A stretch of DNA of 64,000 nt from Leucaena leucocephala (Eukaryota; Streptophyta; Magnoliopsida; Fabales; Fabaceae): NCBI GenBank assembly GCA_037074615.1, contig CM073534.1:4646861-4710860 (forward strand), written 5' to 3'. Position numbers and translations under genes: made by a program. Positions 37,442-47,488 of this stretch are shown here, piece by piece. Position 1 is the first letter of the stretch; each line of letters opens with the position of its first letter. The notes below the pieces were generated by a model, which saw only the letters and a program-made list of their open reading frames with translations, had not been told where the DNA came from and searched no databases.

Positions 37442-38819
37442 CTTGGCAGGGGTTCTGGAGCAAGACTATTTGTTCACTTATGGGTTCTTTGTGTAGGCCA
37501 TCTAAGTAAATAGATCAACAATGTGCATCAACAAAAAACAATGCTTTACCCCTTGGAAAGAAGGTCCTTCTAGAAAAATTTATGGTATATGGGCTAGTTT
37601 TATGCAAAAAGGGGTCCAAAATAGAAGTTGTACATTTTTAGTCATGACCAAAACGCTCATCTGTCACAACCAAGAGTATCTGTGACTCGTTGTCTCGATG
37701 AGATGGCTTTAAGGACGTGACCAGAAACCAGTTTTCAAAGTAGAAAAACTTATCAGCCATGTTCCATAAATCAACTAGACTCGCCAAAACTCTAACATGA
37801 AACAACTATGGAATCGCAAGAGTCCCCACTCATTGCTACACATCTAAATCCCCAAAATGTTCCTTAAAATCAAAACTGCCTAAAGTCCAGAAACTAATAC
37901 CAAGGAACAAGAAAGGATTGAAGGAATAGAGTATTACCTTAATCTATGCAGCAGGAGGGATGAGTTAGGCTTTTATTAGAGAGAAATGAGGGATTGCCAG
38001 TGCATAGATGAGGGTCATGTAGAGCTTAATACACTAGGAAGGAGGATAAAAATGCTTCAAGAAGAAAGGAGAATGGCGCTAGAAACATACTAGAGAAGAG
38101 AAATGCAAGCCAAGCTAAAACAGAGGACGAGGCAGTGAAGACGCGCTGTGAACTAGAGAAAAAATGGAGAAAAGGGTCATGGTCTCGATGGCTAGGTATG
38201 TGGGTAGTGGGCTAATAAGGCTTAAAAGGTCTGAGGGTTAAAATGCATAACTGAGGGCGTAGTTATGTCGTGACCATGGAATATTTTTGTCATGACCAAA
38301 ATACTCAGACAGATGTAGTCGCGATCAAATAAAAGCAATAGTCACGACCGAAGTTTTATATTGTTGCGACTAGGATACAATACCACTCCCTTTTGGACTC
38401 CAAAATTTCTCCTAATTCTCCCAAATTGTCCTAGACTTCTACCACAACAAATTAACACACAACTCAATGCAAATTCAACAATAAAGCACACAGTCACATT
38501 CAAGTCATGCAAGGTAATACTAGTAAGGCACGGATGATAGGATGGTAAGCTAAGATCATGCATGTGGGTATGTTAGTTCCACAAAGAATAATCAATGAGT
38601 AAGCGTCACATGGACATTAACGGGTTATTGTTCAAAACAGAAAGACACCTAGAATAAATAGAAACAAATGGAAAATGAAATTATCCTATTGAAACATCAA
38701 ACAGAACAATTAACTACTACTTCTACTAGTTTATCCCTTTCCAATCACCAAACCAACATGTCAAGCACATATAAATTCGTAAAGGTAACAGATAGGAAAG
38801 GGACAACCTAGCCTCAAGG
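37442..38819 (-). other. Spacer upstream of ORF2, beta
   Basis: This is non-coding sequence with sparse GTCGCGAC-type sites (37640-37740 and 38265-38370). It matches 19531-20949 in alpha. In gamma only its last part (after about 38440) is present, at 47120 onward. Confidence 0.6.
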
Positions 38820-38990
38820 CAGTGGTGGGAAATCATAAAACTCTAAGAGATGGCTGTTTGATTGGAAGGTTTTCCCTATTGCTCTCTCTCCACTTCAGCA
38901 TTCCATAATCACACAACTTATACTAAGATTCGTCTAAGTTCCTTTTGAATTGTCCATCTTTAAACTTGAACTTACCCAATTGTGGTTAGG
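38820..38990 (-). pseudogene. Integrase C-terminal remnant, element beta
   Basis: The minus-strand translation shows KFKFKDGQFK and then FQSNSHLLEFY, equivalent to the basic patch and the closing FQVNSHLLKLY motif of integrase C-termini (compare 31070-31288). Upstream the frame joins the protease-RT spacer near 38990. RT, RNase H and the integrase core are missing. Confidence 0.7.
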
Positions 38991-39653
38991 ATGTCACAGC
39001 ATCAGACTTGGGGGATATTTCCTTTGCCTCCTTTATATAATCCCTACAATTGCTCTTCTCTAGCCTATATAGCTCTTCCAATTTATCATGTGCTTCCCTA
39101 AGTGTCACGCCAAGCTGAGGTTGGTATACAACTACAACATACTTGGGATTATTCTTTTCCCTACCTGTATTATTATTAGAGATTAGTTCTTTCAAAAGCC
39201 TTAAGGTATGAGATGTAATTTTGGAATTATAATGAGGTTGAGAAGAGTTATAATGTATTGTCCCTTTAACCAAAATAGTGGAGTGTGGGGTTCCCTGGTT
39301 ACATCTGGAGTTTCTAGTCATGACCTTTCATCTTCTCGTCACAACTTACATTGACAAGGTGTGTCTCTAGAACTTGTTGTCGTGGCATGCTCATCTCTTA
39401 GTCATGACTTGTGGTCGCATAATGGATCTCCCTTAGCAGGTTGATGTTTAATCATGACAAGTTCATCTTTGTGTCGCGACTAGAAGTCTCTGGACTTTTG
39501 ATTCATGACCATAATGCCATTTGGTCATGACTCATCTTCATAGTGGATCTCAGGTTAATCTTCAGTCACAACGGGGAGGCCATTTAGTCATGACTTTTGG
39601 TCACAGAAATTCGACTCTTCTTCAATCATTGCACTTTCAGCTTCTAGAACATC
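38991..39653 (-). other. Protease-to-RT spacer of beta with palindrome cluster
   Basis: An open frame at 38986-39321 reads KYVVVVYQPQLGVTLREAH, matching YVTVVDQCELSVTPEE of gamma near 52290. GTCGCGAC-type sites run from 39310 to 39600, including GTCGCGAC at 39474. This places the cluster inside the polyprotein spacer. Confidence 0.65.
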
Positions 39654-40259
39654 TTAGGATCCTAGAAGATCACTCAATAATCCTTTTTCAAGTGCATTAT
39701 CTCTATCATTATCATGTAAACTTAGTTCACGTTCATCCCTAGTCTCTTCAAAAGCATAATCAATGGCATTCAAAGCAGTAAAAGCAGAGTTATCATACGA
39801 AAATTTTATTGCTTCATTCATGTTAAAGATTACGACATGTTCTCTAACTTCCATTATAATGAAACTATACTTTATACTAAAGATGGTCTTGGAAGCTTAG
39901 AGGAAAGGTCAACCTAGGATTAAAGTGTTATCATTTACTAGCTCATTGGACATGTCCAAAATATAAAAATTAGTTGGGAACACTAAGTCTTTGACTTGTA
40001 CTAGAATATTATCAAGGATTCCCTTAGGATACCTAATTGACCTATCCGCTAACTGGAGCACTATGTTTGTGTCTCTAATGTTGTTGATACCTAAAGCTTG
40101 ATATATTGACCAAGGCATTACATTACTGGTTGCCCCTAGATCTAGTAACGCTGCCTTAATAGGAACATTTCCTATAGTGCTTGGGATTATGTAGGATCCT
40201 GGGTCATGGCATTTAACACATAGTTTAGCCTTAAATAGTGATGACACATTAGCACTCAC
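39654..40259 (-). pseudogene. Aspartic protease relic, element beta
   Basis: The frame at 39909-40259 carries ALLDLGATSNVMPWSIYQ and RYPKGILDNILVQVKDL, and ends NTLILG. The active-site triplet is DLG. The downstream frame 39654-39854 continues the spacer (EVREHVVIFNMNEAIKF). A stop or frameshift separates them. Confidence 0.85.
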
Positions 40260-42355
40260 CTAGATTCTCTCAAGAGGCCTAAACTTCTTTTTATCAGCAC
40301 ACAGTTCTTTCAAAATTTTTGCATATTTAGGATTTCTCTTAAGGAACTCGACTAAAGGGACATTTATTTCTAACTTTTTCAATAGATTATAAGCATCTTC
40401 TATAAAATTAGGGTTAATTTTTTTCTTTGTAGCAAAGTAAGAGTTAGGAAAAGGGAAATCTTTTATACTTACCTCCTTACCATTGTGCATAGAGTCTCCT
40501 TGCTTGCTCAACTTCAGCTTCTCCTCAGGTTGCTTTCTTTTATAGGCTGGACTTGGTACTCTTGCTACTTCTTCATGCAGTTCTTGTATTTCCACTTGGG
40601 TTTGTGAGTTCTGCTCTTGGGTTGGCTTCTTCATTACAAGTTGCTATTCTTCAGCACTTTCAGATTTCCCAATTTGTACTTGTGGCATAGATGAATTCTC
40701 ATATTTATCATCTTCCACATCATGTTCCGGTGTATCAGTTTCCTTACAATGAACCTTTCTTCCACTTCTGAGGGATATAGCATTCAGACCCCTCATATTG
40801 ATGACAGTATTCAAAGGTATGATGCCACTGCTCTTTCCCTGAATGTCACTCACTGTATTGGAGACTTGAGTTAAGTGATTTGTGATATCTGCATTCTTGG
40901 AACTTAACTCCTCAAGTTTCCTGTGCACATTAGCATTATCCTTCTGCATACTTTGAAGGATTGAAGCTATGGAGGTGAATTGACCATCATTCTCTTTGAG
41001 CTTGTTGTCTATATTTGTCATTCTACCATCCATGTTGTTCATCTGTACAGCCATACTCTTTAGCAATTAAGAAGTCTCATCTGGCCTTGATGTTAATAAG
41101 GTCATAGGGTGAGTTAGAACTATGGACCTTACATTATTTTGGTAGTTGCTTGAGAAAGCACCAGTTAGAATTCATTTGTCCTATCACCCCCACCTAAAGT
41201 TTGGGTGGTTTCTCCAACCAGGGTTGTGTGTGTTGGAGTATGGGTCTCTCTTCTGGTATTGATTGTCTCTCCCTTGATACATTACTACCACTTCTTCATA
41301 CTGTCTGTCATATGTACTAGTAGCATGCACCATAGATCTGCATGATTCATATCCTGTAACCAAGGCTTGTGAGGTATCCACTACATGAACTTATTTTATG
41401 GAATACAGCTCTCTTTCAATCAAATTCATCCTCTTCTCTATTCTGTTTCCTAAAGCCTCTATTTCTACTAAGATTTCTTTTGAATTACTTGAAGAAGATG
41501 TGGGCATTCTCCTTGGATCCCTTGTCTGATAGTCTTCATTGGTCATTATCTGGAATAGCTCCCAACTTGCTTGTGGAGTCATATCTCTCAAGGATCTATT
41601 TGCTGCAGCATTCAAGGAAACCTGATTATAAGGAAGTAGACCATTAAAGAAAATGTCTACTAAATCAGCCTTGGTCATGTTGTGGTGAGGACATCGAGCC
41701 AACATGTTAAGAAACCTCGTCCAATACTCATGTAGAGATTCTCCATCCTGTTGCAGAATATTCATGATTTCCTTTTTCATTCAAGTGGTCTTTGAAGCTG
41801 GGAAAAACTGTTCTAGGTATGTTGACTTCAGCTGATCCCATGTAAGAGTAGAGAAATGGGTGGGCAAATTGTATAGCCACTCCTTAGCCTTCCCTTCCAA
41901 GATAAAATGAAACCACCTTCTTAAGACATTGTCTAGTGCAGTCATTTGAGGTTTCATAGATGAATAGATCATATGCATGGTTTGTAAGTGCCTATATGGA
42001 CATTCTCCTGTAAAGCCATTAATTTAGGTCAAGCTGCAATCAACGCTCCTTTAATATCAAAATTAGCTTCTTCAGTATAGAAACTATAAGGATCATAGTG
42101 CACATGTGAATGATTAATTTCCCTCACACTTCTATTATCTTCTAGGTTCATTGGTATTTCATTTTCTCCATGCCTATTAGGCCCATTATGATTAATATCA
42201 TCCATATTCGATTCAGTTTTACACTCTGGAATACTAGAGGAGGAACTAGATTTTGCTTCTTCTTCTCTAAATTCTCTAAACTCTCTCTTTAGTTTCCTAA
42301 GTCTTCTCTCAATTTCAAGATCAAAAGGCACTAATGGTTCAGCTCTTTTAAGCAT
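40260..42355 (-). pseudogene. gag: gag relic, element beta
   Basis: It starts at ATG 42355 (EIERRLRKLKREFREFREEE). The Retrotrans_gag core is at 41781-41978 and 41391-41780 (GKAKEWLYNLPTHFSTLTW ... EYWTRFLNMLARCPHHNM), split by one in-frame stop at about 41780. The zinc knuckle at about 41290-41350 has its first and last Cys changed to Tyr (Y-x2-C-x4-H-x4-Y), a G-to-A type change. A coiled-coil-like region and the LRSGRKV motif are at 40644-41066. It overlaps the protease block at 40259/40260. Confidence 0.85.
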
Positions 42356-42797
42356 GCAATGCAGAACAGATAGAGAATAATAAATGCAATCAGTCGAAGT
42401 TAGTCACAGAAGTTGCACAGCATAAAATTTTTAGTTAGTCGCGACTAAAGAGTGTTTTAGTCATGACACAATGTCACAGAGAGGAATAGTCACGACAAAA
42501 GGTGTCAAATGTCACGACTGGTTTTTCCAAGGTAGTCAAATTACAAAGGGAAGCAATCAGGTTGCGACTCAAATGGTGTTTGGTCACTACGTAAAGGCAT
42601 AGAGAGTAATTGTCGTGATGTATGTGAGTTTAGGTCGCGACTCACAGTCATAGAGACTAATTTTGCAGAAAACTCAGAAAAATACAGAATACAATGCAAT
42701 CTAAAAACTACTAAAAACTAAAATGCAAACAAAAGCAAGAAAGACAACTTAGGTGGCGAATGAAAATTACAATCAATTACTAGGGAACCAATTACTT
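42356..42797 (-). other. 5' untranslated leader of element beta with palindrome cluster
   Basis: The leader between PBS and gag contains GTCGCGAC-type sites at about 42436-42650 (GTCGCGAC at 42438 and 42633, others decayed). The matching leader in alpha is at 24794-25094, with GTCGCGAG at 24925. Confidence 0.7.
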
Positions 42798-42810
42798 GGC
42801 TCCCCAACAG
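42798..42810 (-). promoter_or_regulatory. Truncated primer-binding site of element beta
   Basis: GGCTCCCCAACAG is the gag-proximal part of the PBS region. The remainder and the 5' LTR are replaced by RNase H sequence from 42811. Confidence 0.65.
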
Positions 42811-43103
42811 CATGATCAGTGTATCTAATCACTTTAGAACTCAAAAGATAAGATCTAAATTTGTCCAATGCAAACACAATGGCAAAGAGTTCTTTTTTGT
42901 GGTAGTGTAGTTCTTTTAAGCACTATCTAATGTCTCAGAGGCGTATGAAATGAGTTTAGACAGCTTACCATCTTTCTGTACTAATATTGCACCTACAACT
43001 TCATTTGATGCATCACATGAAAGGCTCAAAATTGAAATGCCAATTAGGTGCAGCAAGTATAGGTGGTGTGATAAGCATAGATTTAATAGTGTCAAATGCT
43101 CTC
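42811..43103 (-). pseudogene. pol (RNase H): Second copy of outer-element RNase H fragment
   Basis: The 293 bp is nearly identical to 32550-32841 and ends at exactly the same LTR junction (CTCTC then TGATGGG). It is a duplicated piece, not a second element, because both the RNase H end point and the LTR start coincide. Confidence 0.85.
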
Positions 43104-43808
43104 TGATGGGTTCAGACTGTCATGGTCTGATCCATCAAAATAAAGTTTATTGCACCCAATATAATATAGTATAAGGCACAAGCCTATTATTCTTCTTGAG
43201 GAGCCTTTTATGTAAAAATCTAGTAGATTGGATGTCAAAATCAATGAAAAAACTGAGCAGGGATAACATAGTTTTTTGGGTTTTAGTGATTGATGCAATA
43301 AAAGTAGGGTGCGAAAAAGTACCTATTTTTTTGGATTTTTGTTTACTATGAAAATGAGTTTGTTTAGTTGAGAAATATGCTATGGAAGACTCTTGATGAT
43401 GAAAATGTATCTATCTTTTCCCTCACGTTTAAAATTGGAGTTTAGAAATCACTAAGTCTCAAAGAAAATCTCAATCGATCATTAGAGTCCAGAACCCTAA
43501 TTTCCTTAAACTCCTTTGATCAAATCTAGTTTAAGAACTATTAGTGAACTGTCATAAACCACTTAGCATGTAACTTGAATTAAGATGATGATAATGCCTT
43601 CAAATGGTCATCGATCGAAAACCCTAGATTTCAAGCAATGAATCAATTAACAACAATAGCTGATCATAACTCACTCTCTTAAAATTGAAACTGAAATATT
43701 CTATGAAAAGCAAACATTCAAATCATCTGAATTTATTTACAAAATCTAATCTAAGAATAATCAATCAATATTCAAAACTTGCTCATAAGATAAAAACCCT
43801 AGATCTAG
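43104..43808 (-). repeat. Truncated family I LTR fragment
   Basis: The 705 bp is closer to the LTR at 32842 than to the LTR that follows it. It stops at CTAGATCTAG and is followed at once by a new LTR terminus at 43809. It continues the duplication that begins at 42811 (homologous to 32550-33540). Confidence 0.8.
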
Positions 43809-45211
43809 TGATGAGGGCCTCAGACTGTCGTGGTATGATCCATCAAAATAAAGTTATTGGACCCAATATAATGTAGTATAAGGCACAACCCTATCATTCT
43901 TCGCGAGAGGCCTTTTATGTGGAAACCTAGTAAATTGGATGTCAAGATCAATGAAAAACCTAAGCAAGGGGTAAAATGGTTTTTGGGTTTTAGTGATTGA
44001 TGCAATAAAAGTAGGGTGCAGAAAAGTAGATATTTTATGAGTTGGTTGAGTTGAGAAATATGCTATGGAAGACTCTTGATTATGAAAACGTATCTATCCT
44101 TGCTCTCACATTTAAATTGGAGTTTAGAACCCTAATTTTCCTTAAACCCCTTTGATCAAAGATGGTCTAAGAACTGTTAGTGAATTATTGTAAACCACTT
44201 AGCGTGTGACTTGAATTTAGATGATGAAAATGCCCACGAATGGTCTTCAATCGAAAACTTTATATTTCAAGCAATGAATTAATTAACAACGATCGCTGGT
44301 AACAACCTACTCTCTTAAAATTGAAACTGAAATATTCTATTAAAAGCAAACGTTCAAATCATCCAAATCCAATTACAAAATCTAACCTGATTAAAAAAAT
44401 CAATCGATATTCAAAACTTGCTCATAAGATGAAAACCCTAGATCTAACAGCAATAATAACATGAGAAGATGCAAATTAGAACAGAAGAAACTCCTCGTTT
44501 GAGTCTATGAGCTCAAGATATCTAATTCATCACCAAGAAGCTAAAGGTTTAGCCTCTCATGACTCCTGTAGCACTATAACCGCTATTCAGTTGGGATGCC
44601 ATAGAGAAACAGTGAGAAGATGGTAGGTTGCTGGTGTAGAGAGGTGAAGAAATTTGTTGAAAGGTGTAGAATGATGGCAGGGGTGGAGAAGATGATCCGA
44701 GAGCGCGAGAGTACTGCTACTTAGCCTAATCAGGTCCAAAACCTATCCTCCCCTGATGGTAGCCTTCCTTCCCCTTTTATTTCTGCATAACCTAATTCAA
44801 AACACGCAATTTCAACGATTTCGCATACAGATCTATGTTTTGGTCACGACCTGTAAACATAGAGAACATTCCAGAAGAATGAAGGAAGTGACTGGTAGAA
44901 TTTTTGGTCACGACTAAAATGTGCACGAGCATGGTTTCACTATCATTGGCTTGTGATTTCTTTCTTGGTCTTTACTTTCTTCCAAAATACCTGCAATCCA
45001 AAATAAAAGCTCACTGTAAAAGTCCAAATCAGTAAATAACAAAATATATGTAGTTTGGAAGACTTAATTTACTATTTTAACCTTTATTAGCATATTGCCA
45101 TGCACAATCATGTATTACCACAAAAGTACAATTTAAGGCCTAAAATAATGGTAAAGTTGTTATAAAGCTCTTAAAAATGTCGCATAAACCATATACAAAT
45201 GTGTCTTATCA
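43809..45211 (-). repeat. 3' LTR of element gamma
   Basis: The 1403-bp LTR runs TGATGAGGGCC ... GTGTCTTATCA, with a short internal deletion near 44030 compared with other copies. A TCTAG precedes it, and the partner TSD is lost with the right end. Confidence 0.82.
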
Positions 45212-45226
45212 ATTCCTCTATACTTG
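45212..45226 (-). promoter_or_regulatory. Decayed polypurine tract of element gamma
   Basis: The position matches 12463 and 34325, but the G run is interrupted (ATTCCTCTATACTT on the plus strand). Confidence 0.7.
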
Positions 45227-47488
45227 AACCTTTGTACTCCTAGACAAAGAAATGAATCACACCTAGAACAGCACTATTAAATTCAAGATAATAGCATAAT
45301 CCATAGTGTACCTTGAAAACAAATAACTCGTCTTCCTTTGGGAATAGAAAGGTGATAATGTGAGCAATGCTAAGCAATCAACTACTAAGTGAAATTCTCA
45401 ACTGTATGAGCGCAGTAGATCCTCTTAAAGGGTTGTAAGTGTTTAACTCTTTATTTCCTCTCATTGTTAGGGTTCTTTCACTCAGATTCTAATTGGAAAA
45501 CATCTTACTATATGCTTGTAATGGCTATAAATCTTAGCAACTATATAGCACTTATACAAGGAATCAAGAGGTCTTTTAGGGTTGAAATGATGGAGATGGG
45601 CCACATGGAATGGAATATGAAGAATAGAAAGTACTATATGCATTTAACAATAAATATGTAGCATGAATTCATGTCTCTAGTGATTTAGCTGTGGTAATTG
45701 TGCTAATAAGAATTGATAATAGTGCCATATTCTCTTTTCTTTTTGTTTTCTTTTTCTTGCACTTTCTCTCTCTCTCTTTTTATGTGCAATATGTTTCTTT
45801 TCTCTTCTTCTTTTGTTTGGCACCTCATTCACGAAAGCTGCAGCACAATAACACAACAATAATGAATTTTTTACTTGAATAAAATTTTTATTTTAAAATT
45901 ATGTTTATGCACATATGACTTTCTATAGGAATGATGAACAGAAAAAGTGATGGGCTCAAAAGGGATGACTAAGGATGTAATATATAGTGGACTTGTGTTT
46001 AGGATAAAAGGGTTTAGAAAGAATGCTTCTATCATATTCAATTCATAAATGCGTAAGTAACTCTAAAATTAGAGCTAAGACAAGTTCTAGACAATATAAA
46101 CTAATTGAATAATCACTCAATATATAATTTAAGGCCAAGAATTCTTCCAACAAAGGTTTTGATCTAGATTACTCATAAGCTAAATTCTCAAATAATGTTC
46201 ATCATTCACTAGGCATTAAAACACTTATCACAGCTAAAAACCCTTTAAATGATGATTTACAATTTTCAAAGTGATCACTTAGAACCATGTGATAATCCAA
46301 ATGTAATAGCGAAGGCTTAGGTGTTTTCAAATTCAATTTCCAAGATATTTCAAAAAGTTCAAGTGGGCTAATGGTTTCTAAGAGCTAAAAAGGTTTTGAA
46401 ATAAGGGAACAATGAATTATTTGTGAAACAATCTCTGTAGTTCAAAAAGGGATCCTTCTATACAGCTTTGCACAAAGCAAAGACAAGGTAATTGGACATT
46501 TTTCAACTATTGGTCACGACATATGATAGTGAAGGTCATGACCAAATGTCACAGGGGTGCATGCTTAGGACTTTTTAAATATTTACTCACATCCACGGGG
46601 TGTATCTTTTGTGACGCAAACACACAGAGAGAAATAGTTGTGAAATGTAGGTAATCATGTCGCGACACAAATCAACTAGGAGTTATTGTCGTGACCACTA
46701 TGTTTATAGATCGTGACCATAGGTCACAGAGAGTAGACCAAGTCCAAAGTTTCATTATAGGTCATGACCTAAAAGTCAGTATGTTGCGACCATTTTTCAC
46801 AGAGACTACCGAGTGGTAATTGTCAAAGTCCCAAAATAATTTTTCATGCTAAAACCTTTCCAGTTATCAACAAAGTTTAAAGCAGAGGTCCAATTTTTAG
46901 CAATTCATCACACATTAAGATCAAAAACAAGAATTTTGTGATGAAAAGATTGGATTAGCAAAGAATGAGTAGCATACAAGCAAGACATCTCCCCCATACT
47001 TAAACTTGACAGTGTCTTCACAGTCAATAGAGCTAAAGCGAACAATATCACAATCGCATTACAAAGCCAAACAACTAGAGCTGTAAGACAGCAGGTAGCC
47101 TATTCACTCAATGTAAATTAACAATTTAGCACATAGTCACATTCAGGTCATGCAAAGCAATACTAGTAAGGCAAAGATGACAAGATGGGTAAGCTAAGAA
47201 CATGCATGTGAGTGTGGAAGCTCTAAAGGGAATAATCAATGACTAAACGATATATGGATAGGAACAGGGGTGTTCAAAATATAAATAACCCTAGAATAAA
47301 TAGAAATAAATAGAAAAAGAAAACTACCCTACTAAAGCATCAAGTAGAAAAATTAACTACTACTTCTACTGGTTCATCCTTTTCCAATCCCCAAACCAAC
47401 ATGTCAAGCACATATGAATTTGTAAAGGAAAGAGATAGGAAAGGAACAACCTGGCCTCAAGCCAGCAGAGCAGGTTACTCATAAAGTT
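45227..47488 (-). other. 3' untranslated region of element gamma, ORF2 deleted
   Basis: It is colinear with beta 34339-36180 and then resumes at the equivalent of beta 38455. It contains a palindrome cluster (46510-46810; GTCACGAC 46513 and GTCATGAC 46535, offset 22 bp) and a PPT-like tract near 46990. The TTG-initiated antisense frame is at 45464-45661. Confidence 0.65.

Larger units (their letters stand above)
32842..42810 (-). mobile_element. Element beta: non-autonomous Athila-like element, family I, 5' LTR lost
   Basis: The 3' LTR (32842-34324) sits exactly in the outer RNase H. It is followed by PPT, 3' UTR, ORF2, a short integrase remnant, protease, gag and a truncated PBS at 42798-42810. 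RT and RNase H are absent with the same junction as in alpha. Instead of a 5' LTR, the PBS is joined to a second copy of the outer RNase H at 42811, so the right end was removed by rearrangement. Confidence 0.8.

Noticed and set aside
43104..45211. A single 2.1-kb family I LTR
   Set aside because: A second complete LTR start occurs at 43809, and the first 705 bp is closer to the beta LTR, so it is a truncated fragment followed by gamma's LTR.
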